Source: Cyathus striatus
Taxonomy: Eukaryota; Basidiomycota; Agaricomycetes; Agaricales; Nidulariaceae
DNA: 64,000 nt
NCBI GenBank assembly: GCA_025738555.1
Contig: JAOVFP010000004.1
Coordinates: 5,022,001-5,086,000, forward strand
Reading direction: 5' to 3'
Shown: in pieces, positions 22,120-33,906 of the stretch
Position numbering within the stretch: the stretch's first letter is position 1
How the letters are laid out: every line of letters starts with the position of its first letter
The notes under the pieces: model-generated
Seen by the model: the letters and a program-made list of their open reading frames with translations, nothing else
Told to the model about the DNA's origin: nothing
Databases searched by the model: none
Position numbers and translations under genes: made by a program

Positions 22120-23521
22120 ATGTCGACAAAATTAAACATCCTAGTACTCGGCGCCACAGGTTAGCGTGGATCTAAGTGGTTAAAGAGTTGGGAACTATCA
22201 CTGACTATGTGTAGGTTATATCGGCGGCTCCGTGCTCTCGCAACTCCTTAAGAGAGATGATATCAAATCTCTTAACATCACTGCGCTGGTTCGGTCAGCA
22301 GAAAAAGCAGAGAAGCTGCGAAACCTTGGAGTTAATGCTGTCATTGGATCCCACTTCGATCTTCCGCTCGTTGAAAAGCTCGCGAAGGAGAGTGAAGTAG
22401 TCTTTTCTATGGTATTTAATTTAAACCTTACTATCTGTACTGAGGACTGAATACTTAGGAAACAGGCCTCCGCTGATGACTTGGAAGCGATTCAAGCTCT
22501 CCTTAAAGGTCTTAAGAGTCAATTTGAGGATACGGGAAAGGTTCCGATATTTATTCATACAGTACGTTGTGTTCGATTTTACACCTTTATATGACAGTAC
22601 CTTACTGCTACACATTTCAGTCCGGGGCTGGTACATATTTGCGCTGTTTCGAGTTGAAATCTTCTAACAGAGTAACAAAGGCGTTGTCATAACTTCAGGA
22701 GAAGGGACTTTCGACAAAAATGCAATAATATACGATGATGCTGATTCGAAGCAAATGGCGGGCATTCCACGCACTCAAATACACAGGCCAGTCGACCTCG
22801 AGATTGTAGCTGCAGATGAAGCAGGTGAGTACCGGAGTATTTGTTTTCCGAGGATGCAGGTATATGACTCTTGTCTATTGTACAGGCTACGTGAAAACGT
22901 TCATTGTCATGCCAGGTACTGTCTTTGGCATTGCAAAAACCAAACTCACGGAATTGGGCGTTCAGAATCGATTTTCATATCCTGTCACTACTATAATTCG
23001 TATTTCTTTGGCTCGAGGAAAACCCGCCGTTGTTGGCGAAGGAAAGAATGTGTGGCCTTTTGTTTCGATCGAGGATAGTGCGTAGTGTTACTTCCAGATC
23101 ATCCTGATAGCTGACCAGATTCCAGCAAGCGACTTTTATTTAAAGTTGTATGACTCTGTCATGAAGGATCCACACGTTGGACATGGTGTACAAGGCTATT
23201 ACTTCGCAGAGAATGGGGAGTTCAATTTTTCAATCATCGCGAAGAAGATCGGAGAAGCACTTGTTGAACTTGGAAAAGCAACTACGCCGGACCCAGTACC
23301 GCTGTCTAAAGATGAACTTATGAATTATTTAAAAGTACGTCAGAGCATTTTTAAGCGTAGAATCCGGTTGATTATTCATTTAGGGATCAACGCTTTTTGG
23401 CTCGAATTGCAGATGTCGAGGCAATAGATCCAGATCACTTGGCTGGACACCTAAGGATGGTTTAGATGATTTCTTAGCTGGTATAAAGGCAGAAGTCGAG
23501 GCTCTAGCTACGAGTGGATAA
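22120..23521 (+). CDS. NmrA-like NAD(P)-binding protein (atypical SDR), copy 1
   Basis: Rossmann-fold protein of the NmrA/isoflavone-reductase-like atypical SDR group. The first exon, from ATG 22120, encodes MSTKLNILVLGATG. After an intron it continues GYIGGSVLSQLL, completing the nucleotide-binding GATGYIGG motif. Next come ALVRSAEKAEKL (the usual second strand with an Arg that can favour NADP), GVNAVIGSHFD and, in later exons, PIFIHTSGAG and TFIVMPGTVFGIAKTKLTE. The last exon, read in the frame GSTLFGSNCRCRGNRSRS, gives LGWTPKDGLDDFLAGIKAEV and stops at 23521. All introns are short GT/AG and the frame is open throughout. It is a tandem paralog of the next gene. Substrate and pathway are unknown; the neighbouring P450s make a shared oxidative pathway possible. 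Confidence 0.8.
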
Positions 23522-24230
23522 AGTTGAGAATGCTTAATCATGGTGTATGTTGTGTATAGCTCAGAGTTTTAAATAATTGCCTTGTTGAGTTGTACATAGT
23601 AGGTACAGACATACTAGGCAAAACCGGCGTTTTTGCCGATACTACACACTCACGGTGACGTTCAGAAAAACCGCCTTTATGTAAGTAGGTTCACGTATAC
23701 ACGATTAAGTACTTACGTAAGTATCACTCGAAACCTGCCGATCGGAGTTTACGCCGCCATCCGAACATGTGTCACTCAGAGTCTCAGACTGCAACTTCAA
23801 AGGTACGCTCCTGCTAGTACTGCAGTGAAGCACCCAGAACCCCGCTAAAGCGTGTACAGAAACACGGATACCACCATGAATTTCGACGTTGGTGAACGTA
23901 CATGTAAGTACAAACCGTTTCAAATGTAAATGCCACTGAACTTTCACATACTTAACTTAGCTCAGTCCAACTTGTTAAGTCCCCGTGTATCCTTTTATTC
24001 CGACTCGGTCGGTATTAATGTCGCCGGGCATTGATGTTCGGCCTTCGTGAATCTGGCTGCCTGGTTAAGCTGGTTCGGTATCAGTGCCAGTCTTATGCCT
24101 CTGCAAATAGAATGTCGCTCATCTTCTAGGACCTTTAAAAGCCGCTAGCGCAGATATGGGCTGACATCGAGAAAAATTCAAGCTTCATTCATCACTAAAC
24201 TTCAATCCAATCAATAGCCTCAGCTTCGAC
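23522..24230. other. Spacer between the two NmrA-like genes
   Basis: No gene seen; no shared block with the 179-bp units upstream of copy 1. Confidence 0.4.
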
Positions 24231-25675
24231 ATGTCGACCAAAATCAACGTCTTAATGCTTGGTGCTACAGGTCTGCGTCTGTTCTCGAGTAGATTTTTGG
24301 GTGATAGCTAATCACACTCTATGTATAGGCTACATAGGTGGCTCTGTGCTCTCTCTCTTTCTTGAACGGGAGGATTTCGAATCATTCAACATCAGTGCAG
24401 TCGTTCGCTCTGCAGAGAAAGCAGAAAAAATGCGACCACTGGGTATCAACGCCATCGTTGGATCTCACTCTGATCCATTGTTGGTCGAAAAGCTCGCTCA
24501 AGAGAACGGAGTTGTCTTTTCTATGGTAGTACTAGGATCTTCTGGATTTGTACAGTTCGCGTGATCTAACTATATAAATAACAGGGTGATGCGGACAATG
24601 CCATTGGTATTCAAGCTATCTTGAAGGGGCTCAAAAAACAATTCGAGCAGACGGGTAAAGCTCCCATTTTTATCCATACTGTAAGAACACTTCTCTTTCT
24701 TCGCATCTTGCATCTGCTCATATTCATCATCGCAGTCTGGGACTGGTAAGCTGTTTTTACTTGTACACGCTGACTCAGATGCAATATGCTAATACTATGG
24801 TAGGTGTTATTGCAACTCCAGGAAACGGGAGTCCGGAAGAAAGCGATATCATATACGACGATGCCAATGTGCAACAAATGGCAGGAATTTCCCCAGCAAA
24901 AATCCACAGGAGCATCGATTTGTCGATAGTTGCTGCAGACACAGAAGGTTCGTTTGTGTATCTTACGCTATACGAGTGCGGGAATATGAATTCTTCGTTG
25001 TCATTACAGGATACGTGAAGGCGTGTATCGTCATTCCTGGTACCATATACGGTATCGCAAAGACCAAACTTACGGAGCTGGGCGTACAAAATGCGCATTC
25101 GTATGCTATTCTACGCTTGATCAACGTTTCCTTGGATCGCGGAAAAGCGGCCATTATCGGGGATGGGGGTAACATCTGGCCTCATGTTTCTCTTGAAGAC
25201 AGTAAGTGTAGCACTTCGTTTGCCGGAGGAATATCTTTTGAAGGGTTCGTCTTTGTTCAGTGAGTAGGCTTTACATACAACTGTATGATTCCCTTGTGTC
25301 GGATCCCCGTACTGGACACGGTTCAGAAGGGTACTACTTTGGTGAGAACGGAGATTATACCTTGTTGGAAATTACAAAAAAAGTTGGAGAGGCATTGTTC
25401 GAGTTGAAGAAATCAGACACCCCAGATCCAGTACCACTGTCTCAGGATGAGATAGCAAAGTACTTCAAGGTATGATAAACATTTTCAGCACTGGATATAT
25501 TAATAGCTCATGCACTCTTCAGGGCGCAAAATCTTCATATATAAGTTCCAACTGTCGATGCCGCGGTAACAGATCCAGGGCAATTGGTTGGACGCCGACT
25601 AAAACTATTGGCGACTTCCTAGTAAGTGTTAAACTAGACGTGGAGTGTGTCCTTGCGAAGGCTGGACAAAATTGA
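24231..25675 (+). CDS. NmrA-like NAD(P)-binding protein (atypical SDR), copy 2
   Basis: Same architecture as copy 1: MSTKINVLMLGATG | GYIGGSVLSLFLE gives the GATGYIGG dinucleotide-binding loop. Then come AVVRSAEKAEKM, GINAIVGSHSD, PIFIHTSGTG, a segment ACIVIPGTIYGIAKTKLTEL, and a last exon with NCRCRGNRSRAIGWTPTKT. It stops at 25675 after CVLAKAGQN. Intron positions match copy 1, and identity by eye is roughly 60-65%. The start is the ATG at 24231; the homologous MSTK start supports it. The frame is intact. Cytosolic enzyme or redox sensor; reaction unknown. Confidence 0.8.
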
Positions 25676-26097
25676 GCGCGGGTCCATCATTAATTACATA
25701 TGTATCACAGCAGTGTGATTTGATGGTGATTTGTGCGATGTTTCATTCTTTTCTCGGTTAGATAAACAGTGTTATACTCAAGAATTATGCCTCTCTTCAA
25801 CTCTTTCCTAGAAATAAGTACAGACACAACTGCGTGAGAAACGCTTACGTCTAATTATGTTTCATAATCCACAGGGCCAGACGCTGGCCCGACTCGTCGT
25901 GAGACATCCAAAATACAAATGGCATCCGCAGTATTCTTAGAACATCAAATCTATTTTTTGCTCTTTGATGTTGTCGCTGCATAATCCAGATTACTGTCAA
26001 TAGGTTTCCACCCTGGAAGATTTCTTGCTCTTCTATTACAGACGCTTGCCACGCACTTCTTTCGAGTCTTCCCCCTCCACATCTCACCGTAACGAAA

Positions 26098-27921
26098 ATG
26101 AACCTGAAGGTTCGATATGTTTTCGTTGTACTGGTCATTCTAGTACGTATGCGCATTTTGTTGGACTGACCGCCCATGGGCGGGCGCTGATTCTGGTATT
26201 GTAGGTGGGGCTTCACTACATTCTGGCTCTCGCGCACGAGGGGTATGGCAGGGCCACGTCCCTTGCAGGCCTTAAGGACAGGCTGCAGGGCACCATATCG
26301 AAGCCCCAAGAACAGAAGCAAGAACATGAGGTTCAACACACCACCGCCGCTGCAGAGCAGACATCCGCCATAGAACAGCCTCCACCACCTCTACCAGCAA
26401 CAGAAGAGATAATTCCAGAGAACTCTGACCAGCGAGCCAATGCCACTTTCGTTATCCTCGCCAGAAACAGTGATCTTGAAGGCACCATACAAAGTGTTCG
26501 AGAAATGGAGGACCGATTCAACAAGAATTATGGTTATCCCTACGTATATCTGAACGACGAGCCGTTCACCGATGAATTCAAAGAGTGTGTCCATGTTTTC
26601 TGCTCAGTGGCCCAAACTAATATCTTATTTAGACGAGTTCAAGCTCTTACAAAGGCCAAGGTGGAATTTGGAGTTATACCGCATGACCACTGGAACCAGC
26701 CCGAGTGGATCGACGAGGACAAAGCGAAAAAGAATAGGGATAGGATGGAAAAGCACAATGTTATCTACGGAGGTATGTTGCCGCTGAAGAACATCTCACG
26801 TCCATCACTCACGATGTCTTAGGAAGCGTACCGTAAGCACACGGGAAAAGCTCACCGCATCTATCTAATTTGGCTATTTTCCCACTACTTAGATACCGGA
26901 ATATGTGCCGTTTCAACTCAGGCGTTCGTAATCCTAAAACTTGCCACTGGAAATCTCTTACTCAAACCTTAATTAAAAATAGTTTTTCTTCAAGCATGAA
27001 CTTATGCAGAAGTACAAGTGGTATTGGCGTATAGAGTAAGTCCATACGTTCACCAAACGATGAATATATTCAAGATATTCACCTTTTTGACAGACCTGAT
27101 GTCCACTTTTACTGTGACGTTCACTTTGACCCCTTTTTGTACATGGAGAAAAACAATAAGACATACGGTTCGTTCTTAATTAAGTATCTTCTCGCGGCTG
27201 CGTCATCTGACCGAATTCGATCTTGAATAGGATTTACCGTGTCTTTGTACGAGTTTAAAGCGACAATCCCGACCTTATGGAATGCTGTCCACGGTATGAT
27301 TGACCGCCTTAACCACGTTCGGTATCTCATTTGATAACCATGTGAATTAGAATTTATGGGTGAACATCCTCAATACGTAGCAGAAGGAAATTCTATGGGT
27401 TTCTTATCGGAGGATGGGGGAACGACATATAATCTTTGTCACTGTACGTTGTCCATTACTCGGTTTATTTGTGGTACAATCGTTTTACATATTACAGTCT
27501 GGAGTAACTTCGAAATTGCTGATATGGATTTCTGGAGAGGGGAGGCGTACACCAAGTTCTTCGAATTCCTTGATTCGAAAGGGGGATTCTACTATGAGGT
27601 TAGTTTCCTATGTTAGCTCTATCTACCATAAACTAACGTCTTTAAAGAGGTGGGGAGACGCACCAGTTCATAGTATGGCAGCGTCGTTATTCCTTCCGAA
27701 AGAAAAGATCCACTTCTTTAACGAGATTGGGTATTTCCACAATCCATTCCACCATTGTCCATCAGGAGAAGTTTTTAGGAAAGGGAAGTGTGCCTGTAAT
27801 CAAATGCTAAATTTTGGTATGTCACCGTTGGTACTCCTTATCTCATTACCATTAATTACCTTTGTTTTAAGATTATCAAGGTTATTCGTGTCATTCCAAG
27901 TGGGAGCGATTGCATAAGTAG
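26098..27921 (+). CDS. GT15 (KRE2/MNT1-type) alpha-1,2-mannosyltransferase
   Basis: Golgi type II membrane glycosyltransferase that adds alpha-1,2-mannose to protein N- and O-glycans using GDP-mannose. The start is the ATG at 26098. [15 protein letters not shown] joins over an intron to [13 protein letters not shown], giving one signal-anchor helix. A Pro/Gln/Glu-rich stem follows ([11 protein letters not shown]), then the catalytic domain. Recognisable GT15 blocks are [108 protein letters not shown] and a C-terminal [15 protein letters not shown]. About ten exons are separated by short GT/AG introns. All blocks are in family order and length is near the family norm, so it looks functional. 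Confidence 0.9.
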
Positions 27922-28204
27922 AGACGCTGAACTGTTGTAACTTATATCAATTAGGAAGGACTCGGAGTCAGATGGACAGATGTTAATCTAGTAATAGGAT
28001 GCTTGTAATTTAATAGATACAGAGGAACAAGGATAATATTTATAGTTTAAGGCATGCATTGCACAGATCAAGTGCAGCATCGGAGGATCCCGACTCGGAA
28101 GCCTCAATATGAAAATACCAACTGAGTGCATGCTGGTACATGCCGATAGCTGGGCTATGGGTTTGAGGCACGTTGAAATCTGCGCAGCTTGTTCAGTTGT
28201 CTTC

Positions 28205-29146
28205 ATGTCTCTCCCAGACTTCTCTCCATCAGCATTCATCGGAGGAAACGAACTGTCAGTGAAACCAATGTCGAAAATCAAGGCTTCAGAAACATTTGTC
28301 CCGGGTCGATACAAAATTTCACGTCCAGAAAACGATAGCCTTGTAATTGATCTTTCAGGATCAGATCTGAAGTCATTAATAGGTACCGTATATTCAGGTT
28401 AATCTCTTTGAAGATGAGTGACATCCAGTAGTTTTCCCTCACCACGGAGATACAAATCAACAGGTGATATTGTGTGATTCAATCTGTTCTTTTGATTGTT
28501 ATTAATTCAAGTTGTCTACTTACATAGTGGGAAATAGCCCCTCTGGGCTTAGGGTACTCGATTAGATGCGTGTATAATGACGGATATGTTACGGTGGATA
28601 ATAGTCTACAGGAAGGTGCCTCCATCGTAGCAACTCCCTATCCAGTAAGCTGGGAGCTCGAAGGGGATGACTTCGAACTTGGTATTTGGAGGTGTGTTAA
28701 CTTTCCTATTTTTCTTGTGCTCTAGAAACTGAACTGAACACCCAAACAGAATCTGCTGGCCAAATGGCCAGCTTGTGCTTGCCGAAAGGACTGATGGGAC
28801 GAGCAAGGTAAGTGTAATTTACTCCTTTGTCAAACCTTTGTGACGTGACTGAGACGTATTGTTACCAAATACTGCTTCGGTCCATAAGATACAACTTGCG
28901 AAAAGATACCCATTTGAATCTTCTCATCTCTGGCGGTTTGTTCCAGTAGATAAAGAAGAAAAGTGCTCAAAATCTGCTTCGACTTATATCGACGAGAGAA
29001 CCGTCGATACGCCAAGCACGACAAAGGCCGAAACGGTCATTGACGCAGAAGGATTGAAACTCGGAGGAAACGGGGAGCTTTCAATTACCACGACCACAAC
29101 TACAACAACTGTAACCGTTACAAGGGTAAAACGGCTATCTTCTTAA
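28205..29146 (+). CDS. Putative beta-trefoil (ricin-B-like) protein
   Basis: Four exons can be joined in phase. The first encodes MSLPDFSPSAFIGGNELS and FVPGRYKISRPEND. The second, with acceptor gaaatag near 28530, encodes IAPLGLGYSIRCVYNDG and PVSWELEGDDFELGIWR. The third gives ICWPNGQLVLAERTDGTSK. The last gives HLWRFVPVD and a Thr-rich tail (ITTTTTTTTVTVTRVKRLSS). Spaced short beta-strand motifs ending in W-x-[FL] (SWEL, HLWRF) are typical of fungal beta-trefoil lectins or protease inhibitors. The QxW signature is weak, so lectin versus inhibitor is open. An ATG 60 bp downstream (MSKIKASE) is an alternative start. The true ricin-B genes lie 2-5 kb away. Confidence 0.5.
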
Positions 29147-29656
29147 ATTTCATAACGTAGAATACGTGGGGCACTGTGGTAGCTATGCGCTAATTCAAGT
29201 ACGGCGTACTTACATATGATCGAGTCGTTACGGAACTTTCAGATGAATCAAATCATTCATTATTCGACGTGAGCGCTTGAGCATTGAGGCTACTTATAGG
29301 AAATCTGAGTTGCTCCTTCATTGCTCCGAAATGACCAAGAATTGGGCCTTGGCTCATCAGTGAAATTGACTTTGAAGTTTGAAGTTACTACCTACTGTAT
29401 TTGCTTATGTTTGGCTGTATGTAGCTTCGGTGACTCACTTTTGAACTTCTCACACTTAAGTAGGCTTCCTGAGCGCTTCAGTTCTTGAGGCGGCTTATAC
29501 GTAACCCTCATCTGTCCCCCATAGACCACCTACACGAGTATACCAGTTTTTAAGCTTATTACCTGTAACTTTTCAGATTGACAACAGTTTTAAGAACATA
29601 TATCGATTCCCACAAGTCCAGTTCTTGTCAGATACGGATCAGGACTGCAATCTAGG
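29147..29656. other. Intergenic, promoter side of the F-box-like gene
   Basis: No coding signal; mixed base composition and no clear TATA box. Confidence 0.4.
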
Positions 29657-31012
29657 ATGCACAACGATGCAGCGTTCATAAACGTGTCCCCCGCCATACA
29701 TGGTCTTCCCCCCGAAGTTCTGTCAGACATCTTTGAACTTGCATATGTTTCTCTTCGTGGAAACGAAAAACTACCTTTTGCCACAACGATTACCAGTGTT
29801 TGCCACCGTTGGCGAGATATCTCGGTGTCTCTGGCATTCCTGTGGTCACCTCTTCGCATACGTCGTTTCTGTCAACCCGAAGTCCTAGAAGTATGGCTTG
29901 GGAGGTCGCAAAACTATCCACTTGATTTGAGTATTGTAGTGTGCTCTGATTTCTGCGACAATTTTGGCGAATGCAGCGTTGGTGGACCAGACTGGATCGA
30001 GCTTTATAAAGTGCTGGCTCTGCATATTCCTCGCTGTGATAGCTTGATGATATCAGCAGAAGAGAGTGGACGCGCGTTGGTTAATATTATCGAGTTCGTT
30101 GGTAGCATCCATCTTCCGATTCTACGGAGATTGGTTGTCATAGGGCCCAAACACCAGGCAAGAGATTACGCAGACAACCCCATCTTGCAGCTTAATCGAG
30201 GAGCTCGGGATCCCATGCTAGAGGACGTCCGGTTACAGGGTATAGCTACATTTATCTGCAGACCGCCACTACAAAATATCACCACCCTCCATATAGCTCT
30301 AGGACCATCATCCGCTATTGAGTTCCGCCAGATAATCGTATCTTGCCCATTACTGTCTACGCTTGCCGTTTATCAAAACATTCCTCTCAAATGGCGCTGG
30401 TCAGGCAACGCGATCAATGTTCCAAAACTTCGATCTTTGCAATTTTATGGAAGCTTATGCGACGTTGCAGAAATACTTCTATTATTAGATTGCCCAGAAC
30501 TGGAAGAATTAATTGTGGCACCGGTTTATTCTCGCGATTTAGTTCGTTTATATGACGCTTTACGAACAAAATCAAATTTCCAAAAAGTCAAATCCCTTAC
30601 AATAGTACCTTCGATAAATGACACTTACGGGACGATTACAATGGCAGCTGCGCTCTTCTCTGGCGTTGAAAGACTTACATTACCATATGTATACGACAAG
30701 GCAGAATTCACTTACACGTTCAATTTCGAAACGCGTCGCGGTAGCTGGCCTCTTCTAAAGGATATAACGTTCAATGGTATTGACAAGGGGAGTGAAGACA
30801 TGCTCTGTTCAACAGCGCGTTATCGTGCAGACGTCGGAAAACCGTTTAAAAGAGTTTTTCTGGACACCTTTTCCATGAAAACACTACAATCTACAAAGGC
30901 GAACGAACTTCTAGCATTACAAGAGGCTGGTACATCAATGGTGGAGAGCTCACGATGGGATGCCTGGTGGCCGAATGGAACTTCACATCGGGACGGATAC
31001 GCCTGGGATTGA
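29657..31012 (+). CDS. F-box-like protein, family FB1, copy A
   Basis: Single exon of 451 codons. The N-terminus carries an F-box-like helix set, LPPEVLSDIFELAY, then SVCHRWRDISVSLAFLWSPL. The rest is leucine-rich with repeated strands (LPILRRLVVIG, PMLEDVRLQGIA, LQNITTLHIALG, VPKLRSLQFYG), as in basidiomycete F-box/LRR proteins. Such proteins usually recruit substrates to SCF ubiquitin ligases; that role is inferred. The last 40 codons (RWDAWWPNGTSHRD) match the displaced frame of the paralog at 48.4-49.8 kb and so confirm that this copy keeps the ancestral frame almost to the end. Confidence 0.8.
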   Translation: MHNDAAFINVSPAIHGLPPEVLSDIFELAYVSLRGNEKLPFATTITSVCHRWRDISVSLAFLWSPLRIRRFCQPEVLEVWLGRSQNYPLDLSIVVCSDFCDNFGECSVGGPDWIELYKVLALHIPRCDSLMISAEESGRALVNIIEFVGSIHLPILRRLVVIGPKHQARDYADNPILQLNRGARDPMLEDVRLQGIATFICRPPLQNITTLHIALGPSSAIEFRQIIVSCPLLSTLAVYQNIPLKWRWSGNAINVPKLRSLQFYGSLCDVAEILLLLDCPELEELIVAPVYSRDLVRLYDALRTKSNFQKVKSLTIVPSINDTYGTITMAAALFSGVERLTLPYVYDKAEFTYTFNFETRRGSWPLLKDITFNGIDKGSEDMLCSTARYRADVGKPFKRVFLDTFSMKTLQSTKANELLALQEAGTSMVESSRWDAWWPNGTSHRDGYAWD

Positions 31013-31612
31013 TATCACTTCAAAGTTCGAACTACAAGCCAGGCTACATTATTGGAGTGGTACCAGCATTTACTGTTTGGGTCGCTTTCAGCATATCCTT
31101 AGTTCTCGTTCCGAAGCTTCTTCTCCCTATCTCAATTACGAAATCTTCCTTCGAAGACTAGCAGATTCATCATTGATACCGAAGGACTGAAATCTTAGCT
31201 GACCACCAATTGCAGAATTGCCACCACTGATTAATGCACCGAAAGTCTAAAAGCCGTTAAAAGCTTACCTACCCCTGTCCAATTGACTAGAACTACTTAA
31301 CTTCGTAACAGCTCGAGCAAGCCAATTCGCATACTTACACGTACTTGTTAATTGTCGCCACACATCGCGACTAGAAGTAAAGTTAACAGAAATTGATACC
31401 GAGATTTGGTAAGACAAATGTATAAAGAAAAAACTTTATGAAGAGAGTAACCGCAAGTAAGGCATGGCTTGTTAATCCTTCAAAGCGTTCTCATAGTTAT
31501 AATAACCGTTCCTTTTAGCTAGACAACAATTGATATTCCTTCCGCTTCAGAAGATACAAAATTGATATACGTATTTGCACTACTAATACAACTCCAATGA
31601 TAGTCCATTTAA

Positions 31613-32273
31613 TCAATTATCAACTAAATTTCACGTTAGCCACTGAATAACAACATTCACAACAAACCGAACATACCACGCTCGAACCTCCAAACTTGCT
31701 GCTTGTGTTCGGGGTACTGCTCCCAGAGGTGGATCTTGGCGCCGTTCGCGTGACTTCCAACATCAAGATCGATGTTGCTGCCAGGGCGGGGATAGTTGGG
31801 AACGAAGATCCTAAATAAAGGTTCGAATCAGCACTACAGATCGCCATAGGATAAGCAGAGAACGTACCTGTGGACGCTCTTATCCTCATTGTCAGGCCAG
31901 ATATCCCAGTGTACAGGGTCAGCGACGACGACGATGCGTGCACCGTTCTTAGCATCGCCCTCAATGCCGAGATAGCCCTTGATGGCGACGTTGCTGAAAG
32001 TCCAGTGACCATCATCTTTCTCAAGCCTCCACTGAACAGAAGTCAGTCTTACGTCGCGGTGATCCCTTAATGGAGACTAACCTGCTGGTTACCGCCATTA
32101 TGCGCCTTCCATGCGTGGACTAAATAATATCAAAGAACATGGTGTAAGCTACAAATACTTCGCAGTGAAGAGAAATACGTACCAAGATAGTTGTCAGATG
32201 AGAGATCAAGCGCGGTGCCAGAGCGCACGTTAATAAGCCTGTAAGTGCCTCCTTTAACAATTTCGTCAGACAT
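31613..32273 (-). CDS. Ricin-B-type lectin, copy 1
   Basis: Small single-domain beta-trefoil carbohydrate-binding protein (~140 residues, no signal peptide). Exons in order give MSDEIVKGGTYRLINVRSGT, ALDLSSDNYL|VHAWKAHNGGNQQ, WRLEKDDGHWTFSNVAIKGY, LGIEGDAKNGARIVVVADP and VHWDIWPDNEDKSVHR, then GSNIDLDVGSHANGAKIHLW and QQVWRFER. QxW-like triplets occur at NQQW, HWDIW and QVW. A donor ggtatgt after RFER joins to a tiny last exon (VDN, stop at 31613). If that intron is retained, the ORF would instead end at 31657 with GMFGLL. The matching donor in the copy at 33.2-33.9 kb supports the splice. Likely cytosolic defence or storage lectin; its sugar is unknown. Confidence 0.75.
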
Positions 32274-33222
32274 AGTGAATAAGATGGAGGGAGTAGTGGG
32301 GAGTCAAGTCCCAGAATCGGGGCCCTTAAGTAGGCGTAGGGAAGCGCAGTCGTCACACGATTATGGGCATTATGAGGCGTTATGTCGTTACGCTAAAGTG
32401 GGGTTGTGATTGGGGCTGTCCGGGAGTACTATTGTGTACCGTATACAACGAGAAGCTGATGACGAGGAAATCGATACATCGATGGTAGTCTCGACCCAAG
32501 ACCGTTCACGGATAAGTGAACACGTCCACGCACGATTGCTCGTGGGCATGTCAAGCCTGTGCAATCACCGCGAAATAGCACCATCGATGTTAGGCTCATC
32601 AAAGGCCCAGCCCACGACATCACGTGTCCTTCCATATGTAGACACATATGCTAGCCCTACTGCAACATAGGAGAAATTCGAGAACGTGCAACATGAATTT
32701 GAAATGCACGATCGCTCACTCGTTCACGTTTATCATTTGAAATAGATATACGTCTTCCACCAGAAAGCAATGAAGAAAGATCCATGTAATAGCTCCAAAG
32801 AGAGTCACTGAGAGCAATGCAGAGGATCCGAGCAGAACTCAAAACGACACGGTGTTTGTGCCCGAAGGTATTAAATCCCATGACATCACGCGTCCGATCG
32901 AGACATGATGATGCAACATGGGATCAATCATGCATCATAGTACGATATTTCGGACGGGAAATGCTTTCAAGAGGACCTGGGCATTTCGGTTGCTCTTTAT
33001 TACGATAAGACTTTGCAGTCATCTGCGGTCCACTAGAACCGCAAAGCTGTTCATTTTTCCGATCTCCAATCGAAACCAACAAAACAAATTGTCATTACAC
33101 AGGTATCAAGCTCAACTGCATCAGCAAAGAAAGGGGCGTACAAAAGTTAGGGGAAGATACAGTAGCGTTGTACATACAAGGTTCATTTAGCTAGAGGAAT
33201 GGATAGAAAGAATATAATAACA
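32274..33222. other. Spacer between lectin genes
   Basis: No gene is supported. A segment with gacatcacgtgtcc near 32618 and gacatcacgcgtcc near 32882 is loosely duplicated. Confidence 0.4.
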
Positions 33223-33906
33223 TTAAACTGAAGAAATGAATTACGTTAGAATGAACGTTCTGAAAAGTCTTGCATGCCACTGCCACATACCCTGTTGGAA
33301 ATCCCAAGTTTGGTGGGTGCCGTTCCATGTCCACCACAAAGTCACTGGGGTCCCAGGAGCAGAATCTCCCTGGGCATAGAGGTCAAGATTGTAGCTGGTA
33401 TTAGGAGCAAAAACTCTGTTGATAAATTAGCCTTCGGATGACAGGAGATCCTACAGCCTTGCTATAGGGGGAACATTAGGCGCACCGGTATTTCGTCGGG
33501 TCGATGGTATCATGCCAGATATGCCAAGTCGTGGGCGTGGTTTGGCCAACGAGGCGCGTACCATCAGCGGGGTTCCCGTCAATGCCGAGGAAGAGGCCAG
33601 TGTAGATTGAACGGAAGGTCCATCCGTTCCCTACCCAGGCGACAGTCCACTATAAGCAATAATAGCGTGAGGATCCATCAAGGGATGGGGAACTAGCTAT
33701 TATATGCCACAAACCTTCTGGTTGTTACCCCCATTGGACGGCCAGCCACTGACTGGAATACCGATTGTGTTACTGAAAATGCGTCCTTTCAATTTTTAAG
33801 CCGAAGACATACCAGTTCTATTGTCAGTCCCCGAGAGATCGAGGACAGTTCCTGACTTCACGTTAACAAGGGTGAAGTTCAATCCGCTCTGAACCTTTTC
33901 AGTCAT
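33223..33906 (-). CDS. Ricin-B-type lectin, copy 2
   Basis: Same exon plan as the lectin at 31.6-32.3 kb. MTEKVQSGLNFTLVNVKSGT, VLDLSGTDNRT|VSGWPSNGGNNQK, WTVAWVGNGWTFRSIYTGLF, LGIDGNPADGTRLVGQTTP, TWHIWHDTIDPTKYR, then NTSYNLDLYAQGDSAPGTPV and HQTWDFQQ. QxW-type motifs: QTW and the W-x-I-W centre. The donor ggtatgt after DFQQ joins a last exon with V and a stop at 33223. Intron positions equal those of the first lectin, so the two are a tandem duplicate pair. Identity by eye is about 40-45%. Confidence 0.75.
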
